The translations under genes and the position numbers were made by a program. From UBA10649 sp965227045 (GTDB lineage Bacteria > Actinomycetota > Actinomycetes > S36-B12): a stretch of 64,000 nucleotides of DNA. Shown one piece after another: positions 17,199 through 25,787 of this stretch. Under the pieces are notes generated by a model. That model saw nothing but the letters and a program-made list of their open reading frames with translations. It did no database searches and was not told where the DNA came from. The DNA lies in contig OZ245718.1 in assembly GCA_965227045.1 (NCBI GenBank), positions 248,001-312,000 on the forward strand, in the 5' to 3' direction. The first letter of the stretch is position 1. The number at the start of each line of letters is the position of its first letter.

Positions 17199-19855
17199 CC
17201 ACTGCTGAGGATGATCGGCTGGCGGAAGCGCGCTCGGGTGCGGCCGACTGGAGGCGCTGGGGCACTTATCTCAGCGAGCGCGCCTGGGGCACCGTGCGCG
17301 AGGACTACAGCGCCGACGGCGACGCGTGGAACTACCTGCCTTTCGAGCAGTCCCGCAGTCGCGCGTACAGGTGGAACGAGGACGGCCTCGCCGGCTGGTG
17401 CGACAGCGACCAGATCGTGTGCCTGGCCCTGTCGCTGTGGAACGGCAACGACGAGATCCTCAAGGAGCGGCCATTCGGGCTCGCGAACCTGCAGGGCAAT
17501 CACGGCGAGGACGTCAAGGACTACTGGTTCTACACAGACAACCTGCCGAGCCACGCCTACGCATCGATGGTCTACAAGTATCCGCAGTCGGCGTTCCCGT
17601 ACGCCGATCTCGTCGCGGCCAATGGGTCGCGCGGGCAGGACGTGGGGGAGTACGAGCTTTTCGACGCGCTGGAGGACGACTGGCGCGCGAACAGATACTT
17701 CGACGTGGTCGTCGAGTACGCGAAGGCCTCACCCGAAGACGTGGTGTGTCGCATCACCGTGACGAACCGTGGACCCGACGCTGCTCCGATCCACGTCCTC
17801 CCGCACCTGTGGTATCGCAACACGTGGTCGTGGGAGGAGGACGCGGTCGCACCGAGGATCACCAAGGTTCGCGATGGCGTCGCGCACACGAACCATCCCG
17901 AACTGGGCGACCGATGGCTCTCGGTCAGCTCCTCGGACGGCTCGACACCGCAGTTGCTTTTCTGCGAGAACGAGACGAATGCCGAGAAGCTCTTCGGCTC
18001 GACGAACGAGTCGGCACATACCAAGGACGGCATCGGCGACTACGTCGTGATGGGCGTCGAGGATGCGGTGGACCACAAGTCCGGAAGCAAGGCTGCCGCG
18101 CACGTGTCGACGACACTCGAATCCGGTGCGTCCATCACCGTGACTGTGCGGTTCGCCACGGCCGATCTCAGGCTCCCGTTCGACGACGCCGAGTCGATCA
18201 TCACTGCGCGCAAGGAGGAGGCCGACGAGTTCTACAGAGCTCTCGCGGACCCGAAGTTGAGCACGGACGAGCGCCTGGTCCAGCGGCAGGCACTCGCGGG
18301 CCTGCTGTGGTGCAAGCAGTACTACCACTACGAGGTGCGGCGCTGGCTGCAAGGAGACCCGACGCAGCCCACGCCGCCGGCCGAGCGCTGGCATGGCCGC
18401 AACTCCGACTGGCAGCACCTGAGCAATCACGACGTCATCCTCATGCCCGACGCGTGGGAGTACCCCTGGTACGCAGCGTGGGACCTCGGCTTCCACTGCG
18501 TCACGATGGCGATGATCGACCCGGACTTCGCCAAGGACCAGGTGCTCTTGCTGCTCTCGTCGGTGTTCCAGCACCCGCACGGCCAGATCCCTGCCTACGA
18601 GTGGAGCTTCGGCGACACGAACCCGCCGGTTCACGCATGGGCGGCCTGGCAGGTCTACCAGCTCGACCGTCGCGCGAAGGGGATCGGCGACTTCGCCTTC
18701 TTGTCGCAGTCGTATCGCGCGGTCACTCTCGACGTGGTCTGGTGGCTCAACCAGAAGGACGCGGACAACCGCGGCATCTTCGGCGGCGGATTCCTGGGCA
18801 TGGACAACATCGGCGTATTCGACCGTGATCAGCCACTGCCCACCGGTGGCAAGCTCGCGCAGGTCGACGGCACGTCGTGGGTCGCCACCCTCGTCCTGCA
18901 GATGCTCGAGATAACCGTCGAGCTGGCCAAGCTCGAGCCCGGCTACGACCGGATGTTCGGCCGCTGGGTGTGGGACGGCTGGCTAGTGGCCAATGCACTG
19001 GAGAAGGGTTCAGGCAACGTCAGCCTCTGGAACGAGGAGACGGGTTTCTACCACGATGTGATCGAGATGCCCGATGGCAGCGCGCACTCATTGGAAGTGT
19101 TCTCGATGCAGTCGATCGTGCCGCTGTTCGCGTCGATCTCCATCCCGCTGACCGCGCACCTGGAGCTCGAGGCGATCAACGAGCAGATGCAAAAGCTCAT
19201 CAAGGCCTATAACGAGCCCGTCAGCGCGGTCCGGCTGCGGGTGGATGGCGGCGACGGCTCGCATCTGATGGTCGCGATCGTGCACGAGGATCGCCTGGCG
19301 CGGATCCTCGAGCGGGTGCTGGATCCTGAGCAGTTCCTGTCGCCATTCGGCATCCGCTCGCTGTCCGTTCATCATCGCGACAATCCGTATACCTACCACG
19401 TCGGTCACGAGGAGTACCGCGTCGGTTACGTGCCCGCGGAGTCGCGCAACCGGATGTTCGGCGGCAACTCCAACTGGCGCGGACCGGTGTGGTTCCCGAT
19501 GAACTTCATGTTCCTGCAGGCGCTCAATGCGTATGCCCGGTTCCTCGGCGACACCGTGAAAGTCGACGACCCGACCGGTTCGGAGCACGCGGTCACCTTG
19601 GCCCAGGCGGGCGATGACATCGCCAAGCGGCTCACGTCGATCTTCGTTCGCGACGGCGACGGGAGACGAGCCGTCTTCGGGACCAACGACTACTTCCAGA
19701 CCGACCCGAACTGGCGCGATCTCGTGCCGTTCTACGAGTACTTCGACGGCGATGACGGCCACGGCGTCGGCGCGAGCCACCAGACGGGGTGGACGGCGAC
19801 CGTCGCGCTGCTGTTGCAGTACGGCGGTAACCTGCGCTTCACCGACTTCACCTAG
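17195..19855 (+). CDS. GH63-like glucosidase (MGH1-type)
   Basis: Large predicted cytoplasmic glycosidase of 886 residues with no signal peptide. The C-terminal two thirds form an (alpha/alpha)6-type domain: YPWYAAWDLGFH, with Asp430 as likely general acid, MFGGNSNWRGPVWFPMNF, and FYEYFDGDDGHG...SHQTGWTA, with Glu848 as likely base (compared from memory with GH63 YgjK). The N-terminal third is probably a beta-sandwich. GH63 enzymes hydrolyse alpha-glucosidic bonds; the exact substrate cannot be read. The ATG is set by the ATGA overlap with glgX, so both enzymes probably work on the same alpha-glucan or glucoside pool. Confidence 0.75.
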   Translation: MTTAEDDRLAEARSGAADWRRWGTYLSERAWGTVREDYSADGDAWNYLPFEQSRSRAYRWNEDGLAGWCDSDQIVCLALSLWNGNDEILKERPFGLANLQGNHGEDVKDYWFYTDNLPSHAYASMVYKYPQSAFPYADLVAANGSRGQDVGEYELFDALEDDWRANRYFDVVVEYAKASPEDVVCRITVTNRGPDAAPIHVLPHLWYRNTWSWEEDAVAPRITKVRDGVAHTNHPELGDRWLSVSSSDGSTPQLLFCENETNAEKLFGSTNESAHTKDGIGDYVVMGVEDAVDHKSGSKAAAHVSTTLESGASITVTVRFATADLRLPFDDAESIITARKEEADEFYRALADPKLSTDERLVQRQALAGLLWCKQYYHYEVRRWLQGDPTQPTPPAERWHGRNSDWQHLSNHDVILMPDAWEYPWYAAWDLGFHCVTMAMIDPDFAKDQVLLLLSSVFQHPHGQIPAYEWSFGDTNPPVHAWAAWQVYQLDRRAKGIGDFAFLSQSYRAVTLDVVWWLNQKDADNRGIFGGGFLGMDNIGVFDRDQPLPTGGKLAQVDGTSWVATLVLQMLEITVELAKLEPGYDRMFGRWVWDGWLVANALEKGSGNVSLWNEETGFYHDVIEMPDGSAHSLEVFSMQSIVPLFASISIPLTAHLELEAINEQMQKLIKAYNEPVSAVRLRVDGGDGSHLMVAIVHEDRLARILERVLDPEQFLSPFGIRSLSVHHRDNPYTYHVGHEEYRVGYVPAESRNRMFGGNSNWRGPVWFPMNFMFLQALNAYARFLGDTVKVDDPTGSEHAVTLAQAGDDIAKRLTSIFVRDGDGRRAVFGTNDYFQTDPNWRDLVPFYEYFDGDDGHGVGASHQTGWTATVALLLQYGGNLRFTDFT

Positions 19856-19860
19856 AACCA

Positions 19861-19928
19861 TCCGCCGACCTTGAGGTTTGGCACCCTCACGGCGTCGCCG
19901 GAGGGTGCCAAACCTCAAGGTCGGCGGA
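19861..19928 (+). repeat. Family A hairpin, copy 1
   Basis: Perfect 28-bp inverted repeat: left arm 19861-19888, right arm 19901-19928. The 12-nt loop contains a further 4-bp stem (CGGC/GCCG), so almost the whole element can fold. The outer arm TCCGCCGACCTTGAGGTT is shared with the copy at 34441-34512, but the inner arm differs. It lies 5 bp after the GH63 stop and 48 bp before proS. No T-run follows, so a simple intrinsic terminator is not obvious. Confidence 0.9.
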
Positions 19929-19964
19929 AGGTCGAGGCGGGGCGGGGACGGTGGGGGCGGCCAA

Positions 19965-19970
19965 TAGGCT
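19965..19970 (+). promoter_or_regulatory. -10 of leaderless proS (TAGGCT)
   Basis: TAGGCT ends 6 nt before the GTG at 19977. The right arm of the family A hairpin ends 36 bp upstream of this hexamer. Confidence 0.5.
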
Positions 19971-19976
19971 GTCGGC

Positions 19977-21752
19977 GTGATCCTGCGGATGTCGACCCTG
20001 TTCCTGCGCACGCTGCGTGACGACCCTGCCGATGCCGAGGTACCGAGCCACCGACTGCTCGTGCGTGCCGGCTACGTGCGCCGCGTGGCGCCCGGGGTGT
20101 TCACCTGGCTGCCGCTCGGCTTCCTCGTCTACCGCAACGTCGAGAACGCCGTGCGCAACGAGATGGACCGCGCCGGCTTCCAGGAGGTCCATTTCCCCGC
20201 GCTGCTGCCGCGCGAGCCTTACGAGCAGACCAACCGCTGGACCGAGTACGGCGACGGCCTGTTCCGCCTGAAGGACCGCAAGGGCGGCGACTACCTGCTC
20301 GGTCCGACCCATGAGGAGATGTTCACGCTGCTCGTCAAGGGCGAGTACTCCTCCTACAAGGATCTTCCCGTGGTGCTGTACCAGATCCAGACGAAGTACC
20401 GCGACGAGGCGCGTCCGCGCGCCGGCATCCTGCGCGGCCGCGAGTTCGTCATGAAGGACTCGTACTCCTTCGATGTCGACGACGCCGGCCTGGAGGTGTC
20501 CTACCAGCGGCACCGCGACGCGTATATCGCTACGTTCGACCGGCTCGGACTCGATTACGTCATCGTCTCCGCGATGTCCGGCGCGATGGGCGGCTCGGCG
20601 AGCGAGGAGTTCCTGGCTCCGACCGAGGTGGGCGAGGACTCATTCGTCCGCTGCGCGAACTGCGACTATGCGGCCAATGTCGAGGCCGTCGTCACTCCTG
20701 CTCCGCCGGCCGTCGACTTCGCCGACGCACCGGCGGCGCACGTCGAGCAGACGCCAGGCACCCCAACCATCGACAGCCTGGTATCGGTCTCGAACGACCG
20801 CGAGGATCTCGCGCGGTCCGACCGCGCATGGACCGCAGGCGACACGCTGAAGAATGTCGTGTTCTCCGTGACGGCACCCGACGGCTCCAAGTCCGCGCTG
20901 GCCATCGGCCTGCCCGGTGACCGCGAGGTCGACCTGAAGCGGCTCGAGGCGGTCCTGCTGCCGAGCGTCGCCGGACCCTTCGAGGATGCCGACTTCGCGA
21001 AGCTGCCGAGCCTGGTCAAGGGCTATATCGGTCCGCTCGCGCTGGGGGAGTCGAGCGCATCAGGCGTGCGTTACCTGGTCGATCCGCGCGTGGTCCCGGG
21101 CACGCGCTGGATCACCGGTGCGAATGAGCCGGGCAGGCATGTCTACGACCTGGTTGCCGGCCGCGACTTCACGGCCGACGGCACTATCGACGTGGCCGAG
21201 GTGCGCGAGGGCGATGTCTGCCCGAACTGCGGCGGAGCGCTGACCCTCGCCCGCGGCATCGAGATCGGCCACATCTTCCAACTGGGCCGCAAGTACGCCG
21301 ACGCCCTCGGACTGAAGGTGCTCGACGAGAACGGCGAGCTCGTCACGGTCACGATGGGCTCGTACGGCATCGGCGTCTCGCGCGCAGTGGCGGCCATTGC
21401 CGAGCAGTCGCATGACGACAAGGGCCTCATCTGGCCGCGGGAGATCGCGCCGGCCGACGTCCACATTATCGCGACCGGCAAGGCCGACGAGCCATTCGAG
21501 GAGGCCGAGCGGGTCTCCGCGGAGCTCGACGCCCGGGGGGTGCGGGTGCTTCTGGACGACCGTCGCGGCGTGTCGCCTGGAGTGAAGTTCAACGATTCCG
21601 AGCTCATCGGAGTGCCGACCATCGTCGTTGTCGGCAAGCGGCTTGCCGACGGGTTCGTCGAGGTCAAGGATCGGCGGACGGGTGAACGAACCGACGTGGC
21701 CGTCGCCACTGCGGTCGACGAACTCGCGGTGCTTGTCGGAAACGGGGGATGA
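19977..21752 (+). CDS. proS: Prolyl-tRNA synthetase (bacterial type)
   Basis: Charges tRNA-Pro; 591 residues, the full length of bacterial-type ProRS with the editing insertion between class II motifs 2 and 3. The start RMSTLFLRTLRDDPADAE and the segment LVRAGYVRRVAPGVFTWLPLG are characteristic, as is GSYGIGVSRAVAAIAEQ (motif 3) and the C-terminal anticodon-binding domain. GTG at 19977 matches the leaderless pattern seen at other genes; ATG at 19989 is a less likely alternative. The next gene begins 1 bp after the stop. Confidence 0.95.
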   Translation: MILRMSTLFLRTLRDDPADAEVPSHRLLVRAGYVRRVAPGVFTWLPLGFLVYRNVENAVRNEMDRAGFQEVHFPALLPREPYEQTNRWTEYGDGLFRLKDRKGGDYLLGPTHEEMFTLLVKGEYSSYKDLPVVLYQIQTKYRDEARPRAGILRGREFVMKDSYSFDVDDAGLEVSYQRHRDAYIATFDRLGLDYVIVSAMSGAMGGSASEEFLAPTEVGEDSFVRCANCDYAANVEAVVTPAPPAVDFADAPAAHVEQTPGTPTIDSLVSVSNDREDLARSDRAWTAGDTLKNVVFSVTAPDGSKSALAIGLPGDREVDLKRLEAVLLPSVAGPFEDADFAKLPSLVKGYIGPLALGESSASGVRYLVDPRVVPGTRWITGANEPGRHVYDLVAGRDFTADGTIDVAEVREGDVCPNCGGALTLARGIEIGHIFQLGRKYADALGLKVLDENGELVTVTMGSYGIGVSRAVAAIAEQSHDDKGLIWPREIAPADVHIIATGKADEPFEEAERVSAELDARGVRVLLDDRRGVSPGVKFNDSELIGVPTIVVVGKRLADGFVEVKDRRTGERTDVAVATAVDELAVLVGNGG

Positions 21753-21753
21753 G

Positions 21754-22461
21754 ATGGCGATTCGCGCGGTGGTGTTCGACTGGGGCGGCACGCTGACCCC
21801 CTGGCACGACGTGGACCTGCAGGCCCAGTGGTACGCGTACTCGCAGATGTACGACCCGTCGAACGCGGCGTCCCTCGCCCGCCGACTGCGCGAGCGCGAG
21901 GAGGAACTGTGGCGCACGCAGCGCGAGACGCAGGGCCGGGTGAGCACGGGTGCGTTGGAGTCCTTGTTCCTCGCCGAGGGCATCGACGTCAACGGCGCTC
22001 GGCATCTGCGCGCGCTGGGCAGCTACCTGGATTTCTGGGCCCCGCACACCTACGCCGATCCCGACGCCAAGGAACTCCTCACCAGCCTGCGCCGCAACGG
22101 GTACCTCATCGGCGTGCTCAGCAACACGATGTGGCCGCGCGCGTACCACCAGGAGGTCTTCGCCCGCGACGACCTTGATCACCTGATCGACTGCGCGGTC
22201 TACTCGAGCGAGCTGTCGATGGCCAAGCCGCACGCGTCGGCGTTCCAGGTCGTACTGCAGGCGCTGGGTGTCGAGCCGAGCGAGACCGTCTTCGTCGGCG
22301 ACCGGCTCTGGGATGACATCGTCGGAGCGCAGAAGGCGGGCATGCGCACCATCTGGGTGCCGCACTCGACCGACGCCGGGCGTGAAGTGCCCGAGGCCGC
22401 GCCAGACGCGACACTTCAGCGGCTCATGGACGTTCTCGACATCGTCGAGGGCTGGCGCTAG
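21754..22461 (+). CDS. HAD-superfamily hydrolase
   Basis: 235-residue HAD hydrolase of the cap-type subfamily. Motif I is FDWGGTLT with nucleophile Asp9; the usual second Asp is Gly11, a variant seen in some HAD subfamilies. SNT (motif II), the AKPHASAF lysine (motif III) and GDRLWDDIVGA (motif IV) are present. Likely a phosphatase; substrate unknown. Starts 1 bp after proS in an apparent operon. Confidence 0.85.
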   Translation: MAIRAVVFDWGGTLTPWHDVDLQAQWYAYSQMYDPSNAASLARRLREREEELWRTQRETQGRVSTGALESLFLAEGIDVNGARHLRALGSYLDFWAPHTYADPDAKELLTSLRRNGYLIGVLSNTMWPRAYHQEVFARDDLDHLIDCAVYSSELSMAKPHASAFQVVLQALGVEPSETVFVGDRLWDDIVGAQKAGMRTIWVPHSTDAGREVPEAAPDATLQRLMDVLDIVEGWR

Positions 22462-22466
22462 ACGCA

Positions 22467-23249
22467 GTGGATGCCCTCGCCCTTCCGGACGCGGGCGTGC
22501 TCATCGCACTCTGTGTCGCCGCGGCTCTCGCGGGCTGGGTCGACGCGGTGTCCGGCGGTGGCGGACTGCTCCAGCTTCCCTCGCTGCTAATCGCGCTGCC
22601 CAACGCCGAGCCGGTCCAGGCTCTGGCAACCAACAAGGTGTCGAGTGTCCTCGGCACGGCGGCAGCAACAGCGACATATGCGCGCAAGGCGCCGCCCGAT
22701 GTGCGTACCGCGCTGCCGATGGCGGCGGCAGCGTTCGTGGGCGCTGCCCTGGGCGCGTTGACCGCGAGCCACATCCCCGCGCAGGCATTCCGCCCGATCA
22801 TCATCGTGCTGCTCGTCATCGTGTGGCTGTGGACACTGCTGAGCCCGCAGATGGGACGCTCGCAGGAACTCCGGTGGCACGGCCGCCGGCGTCACTACGT
22901 CGTGGCGACCGCCGCCGGACTCGCGATCGGCTTCTATGACGGCATCCTGGGCCCAGGTACCGGCTCATTCCTGCTGATCGTTCTCGTCGCGGGGCTGGGG
23001 TACTCATTCCTCAACGCATCGTCGACCGCCAAGGTGGTGAACCTCGGTACCAACATCGCGGCGATCATCGTGTTCGGGCTGACCGGTTCGGTGCTGTGGG
23101 TGCTTGGCCTGATCATGGGCGTGTGCAACATGGCTGGCGCGATCATCGGCGCCCGCATGGCGATCCGACGCGGGAGCGGATTCGTGCGCATCGTGTTCTT
23201 GTCCGTCGTCGGCGTGCTGATCCTCAAGCTCGCGTGGGACCTGATTTAG
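22467..23249 (+). CDS. TauE/SafE-family membrane permease
   Basis: 260-residue integral membrane protein with about eight hydrophobic segments arranged in two halves. Features of the TauE/SafE (sulfite/anion exporter) family are the N-terminal GWVDAVSGGGGLLQLPSLL and the repeat-like GFYDGILGPGTGSFLLI in the second half. The transported anion is unknown; members export sulfite, sulfoacetate or related compounds. GTG start 5 bp after the HAD gene. Confidence 0.85.
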   Translation: MDALALPDAGVLIALCVAAALAGWVDAVSGGGGLLQLPSLLIALPNAEPVQALATNKVSSVLGTAAATATYARKAPPDVRTALPMAAAAFVGAALGALTASHIPAQAFRPIIIVLLVIVWLWTLLSPQMGRSQELRWHGRRRHYVVATAAGLAIGFYDGILGPGTGSFLLIVLVAGLGYSFLNASSTAKVVNLGTNIAAIIVFGLTGSVLWVLGLIMGVCNMAGAIIGARMAIRRGSGFVRIVFLSVVGVLILKLAWDLI

Positions 23250-23259
23250 AGAACGCCAC

Positions 23260-23265
23260 TACGCT
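23260..23265 (+). promoter_or_regulatory. -10 of leaderless PLP-enzyme gene (TACGCT)
   Basis: TACGCT ends 8 nt before the GTG at 23274, without a ribosome-binding site. Confidence 0.4.
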
Positions 23266-23273
23266 TTGCGACC

Positions 23274-24248
23274 GTGCAGACCCGTCTTGATATCGATCGG
23301 ATAAGGGCGGCTCGCGAGGTCATAGATCCGGTATTCCTGAACTCCCCGGCCTACCGCTGCGAGGCGCTGGAGGCCGCCCTCGGCTGCGAGTTGACCATCA
23401 AGCTCGAGACGGCGAATCCGGTGCGCAGCTTCAAGGGCCGCGGAACGGATCTGGTCACAAGCATCCTCGCCGACGCGGGCGAAAGCGCCGTGGTCTGCGC
23501 CAGCGCGGGCAACCTCGGCCAGGCGCTCGCGTGGTCCGGCCGTGCGCGCGGGCTGGGTGTCACCGTCGTGGCATCCCGCCTCGCTCCCGCGACCAAGCTC
23601 GAACGCATACGCGCCTTCGGCGCGAGGCTGGAGTTGGTCGACGGAGACATCGAGGTGGCCCGTGATCGTGCAGCGGAGATCGCGCTCCAGCTCGGTGTCA
23701 GGCTCGTCCAGGACAGCGTGGACATCGAGACCTGCGAGGGAGCCGGCACCATCGGTCTTGAGCTGGTGGGCATGGCTGAGTCCTTCGACGCGGTGTTGGT
23801 CGCGCTCGGCGGCGGCGCGATGGCCACCGGCATCGGGCACGTCATGAAGCACCTTGCGCCCGATGTCCGCACCATCTGCGTGCAGCCAACGGAGGCTCCG
23901 GCGATGACAATGTCGTTTCACGAGCGCCGGGTCGTCACCACCGGACCGACGAACACGATCGCCGACGGCGTCGCGGGCCGCTATCCGAGCGCGCTCGTCC
24001 TCGACGACCTGCTACTGGCCGCAGACGACGCGGTGCTGGTACGCGAGGACTCGATCATTGCTGGCATGCGCATGCTGCTGGATCACGCGGGCCTAGTCGT
24101 GGAGCCGTCGGCCGCGCTGGGGATTGCGGCAGTGCTCGAGGACCCAGAGCGCTTCGCCGGGCGCCACGTCGTCACTGTTGTGTGCGGTGGCAACGTCGAT
24201 CCCGATGCCTATCGAGGGTGGGTCGGACTGCAGTCCACGGCTAGGTAG
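23274..24248 (+). CDS. Threonine/serine dehydratase-like PLP enzyme
   Basis: Fold-type-II PLP enzyme of 324 residues. The cofactor lysine is Lys54 in RSFKGRG, ASAGNLGQALAW is the substrate loop and GGGAMATGIG binds the PLP phosphate. The size matches catabolic threonine dehydratase or serine/threonine racemase rather than the longer regulated IlvA, since no C-terminal ACT-like domain is present. The exact reaction is not decided by the sequence. Its last 8 bp overlap the opposing DUF4439 gene. Confidence 0.8.
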   Translation: MQTRLDIDRIRAAREVIDPVFLNSPAYRCEALEAALGCELTIKLETANPVRSFKGRGTDLVTSILADAGESAVVCASAGNLGQALAWSGRARGLGVTVVASRLAPATKLERIRAFGARLELVDGDIEVARDRAAEIALQLGVRLVQDSVDIETCEGAGTIGLELVGMAESFDAVLVALGGGAMATGIGHVMKHLAPDVRTICVQPTEAPAMTMSFHERRVVTTGPTNTIADGVAGRYPSALVLDDLLLAADDAVLVREDSIIAGMRMLLDHAGLVVEPSAALGIAAVLEDPERFAGRHVVTVVCGGNVDPDAYRGWVGLQSTAR

Positions 24249-24657
24249 TAGTTGCGCCCGTCGGGAAGGCCTGCGGGTCGGCACCCCACGCGACCGCGCG
24301 AGTTGCGTTCTCCGCACCGATGCGCGCTGCCCACCGTCGCTCGTCGCCGGTGGCCGCCTCGGCCGCGTCCGCGTACGCACCGACCAGGCGATTGTCGACG
24401 AGCGCCATCATGCGACGAGCGGCCCGAGCGGAGTCGACGGCGAACGGCAACTCGTAAGCCGCCGCGGGGAGCGGGGGCGTGCCACCCGCCGAGGCGACCA
24501 TGGCGGCCGCCCGGTCGCGGTGGGCCTTGTGGGCGTCAAGCCCGTTGAGAGCCCGCGACCTTGCCGACGACGTGACGCGCGCGCCGGCGACCGAGTAGGC
24601 GAACACGGCGGCGTCCTCGCCTGACACGACCGCGATCCAGGCCTCGGCCGGCGTCAT
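24241..24657 (-). CDS. DUF4439 ferritin-like protein
   Basis: 138-residue helical, Ala-rich protein resembling the DUF4439 ferritin-like family (MTPAEAWIAVVSGEDAAVFAYSV at the start, then HRDRAAAMV). The ATG at 24657 forms an ATGA overlap with the stop of the lipoprotein gene upstream, which also looks like a DUF4439 protein, so the two probably work together. Function unknown. Convergent 8-bp overlap with the PLP enzyme gene. Confidence 0.7.
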   Translation of the reverse strand: MTPAEAWIAVVSGEDAAVFAYSVAGARVTSSARSRALNGLDAHKAHRDRAAAMVASAGGTPPLPAAAYELPFAVDSARAARRMMALVDNRLVGAYADAAEAATGDERRWAARIGAENATRAVAWGADPQAFPTGATTT

Positions 24658-25154
24658 GCGCGCAGGTCCCGAAGCGCCGGCACGTGGGAGGACTCGGACG
24701 CCGCTATGAAGGCCAGGGTGCGTGCCAGGCCGGCATCCTCGGCCTCGACGCACGCGTCGATGCGCTGGCGCATGGCCTTCTTCTCAGCGGAGACCAGGGC
24801 CACCAGCGCCTTGTCGACCGACTCGGCGACCTCGGTCGGGGGCGCCGAGGAGGCGCTGGACGATGCGTCGAGAGCCATCGCGTGCTGCTCGTGCTGATCG
24901 CGGATGAGCTGCAGGGCTGTCGCCACCTCGGGATACGCGGCAATCGTCGCGTCGTAGAGCTGCACGAGTTCGTGCTCCTGGGCTGCGACGGCGGTCGACA
25001 CCGTCGCCGGGGCGGATGTGGGATCAACCGGTTCCGCGTCCGAGGAGCTGCTGCATGCCGCGAGGAACCCGACCGGCCCGAGGACCGCGAGCGCGGTGAG
25101 GCCCTGCCTCCTCGTCACCACCGGGATGGACAGGCGTCGGTCGGGAACGAGCAT
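24654..25154 (-). CDS. DUF4439-type ferritin-like lipoprotein
   Basis: 166 residues. The N-terminus has a TRRQGLTAL stretch resembling a Tat motif and a lipobox LAAC with Cys34, so it is probably anchored outside the membrane; a Ser- and Pro-rich linker follows. The rest is helical with spaced Glu and His (QEHELVQLYD, IRDQHEQHAMA), as in ferritin-like four-helix bundles. The ATG at 25154 is preferred over longer forms because it gives a normal lipoprotein signal and lies 6 nt after a -10-like hexamer. First gene of a two-gene unit. Confidence 0.7.
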   Translation of the reverse strand: MLVPDRRLSIPVVTRRQGLTALAVLGPVGFLAACSSSSDAEPVDPTSAPATVSTAVAAQEHELVQLYDATIAAYPEVATALQLIRDQHEQHAMALDASSSASSAPPTEVAESVDKALVALVSAEKKAMRQRIDACVEAEDAGLARTLAFIAASESSHVPALRDLRA

Positions 25155-25160
25155 GTGCCA

Positions 25161-25166
25161 AGAATG
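25161..25166 (-). promoter_or_regulatory. -10 of leaderless lipoprotein gene (CATTCT)
   Basis: Minus-strand CATTCT ends 6 nt before the ATG at 25154. The divergent rimP promoter candidate lies 13 bp away. Confidence 0.4.
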
Positions 25167-25178
25167 GCATGCAGTGGG

Positions 25179-25184
25179 TACAGT
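25179..25184 (+). promoter_or_regulatory. Putative -10 of the rimP-nusA-infB operon (TACAGT)
   Basis: TACAGT lies about 73 bp upstream of rimP in the divergent region. A leader of roughly 65 nt would follow, ending in a CGGGAGG ribosome-binding site. Confidence 0.4.
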
Positions 25185-25257
25185 TCCCGAAGTAGTGCGA
25201 CGCAAGCGTGACGATTCAAAAAAACTGATCGACCACAACAGAACCCCGGGAGGCGAC

Positions 25258-25782
25258 ATGAGTGCATCCGCCGACGCGGTGAAGTCCGGGCTGCTCGACG
25301 CGATGACCGTCCTCGGCGTCGACCTGGAGTCCGTCGAGGTTCAGAAGGCCGGTCGCCGCCACGTGGTGCGCGTGGTCGTCGATCGCGATGGCGGCCTGGA
25401 TCTCGACCTGATTGCCGAAGTCAGCCGCCGGGTCTCCGAACTCCTCGACGAACCGCCCCTGTCGGACGAGCTTCCCGGTCCCTTTGTGCTCGAGGTCACG
25501 TCCCCCGGCGTCGACCGACCGCTCACCGAGCCGCGGCACTGGCGCCGCGCCGTCAGCCGGCTCGTCCAGGCCACCATGGCCGACGACTCGGTTGTCGAAG
25601 GACGGGTCGTCTCTGTCCCCTCCGATGCAGAAGTCGTCCTGCTGACGAACGACGTCGAGACCACGATCGCGCTCGCGGACGTGCGCCGGGCGGTCGTGCA
25701 GGTGGAGTTCAACAGGGTCGATGCAGTCGACCTCGCCGAGGCCGAAGATGACATCGTCACCGACGACGAGGAAGGGGAGTAA
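25258..25782 (+). CDS. rimP: Ribosome maturation factor RimP
   Basis: Needed for 30S subunit maturation; 174 residues with the two-domain RimP pattern, including VDRDGGLDLDLIAEVSRRVSE and the signature LEVTSPGVDRPL. The C-terminus is acidic (EAEDDIVTDDEEGE). The ATG is set by CGGGAGG 5 nt upstream. First gene of the nusA operon, in the classical rimP-nusA-ylxR-infB order. Confidence 0.93.
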   Translation: MSASADAVKSGLLDAMTVLGVDLESVEVQKAGRRHVVRVVVDRDGGLDLDLIAEVSRRVSELLDEPPLSDELPGPFVLEVTSPGVDRPLTEPRHWRRAVSRLVQATMADDSVVEGRVVSVPSDAEVVLLTNDVETTIALADVRRAVVQVEFNRVDAVDLAEAEDDIVTDDEEGE

Positions 25783-25787
25783 CCGCC

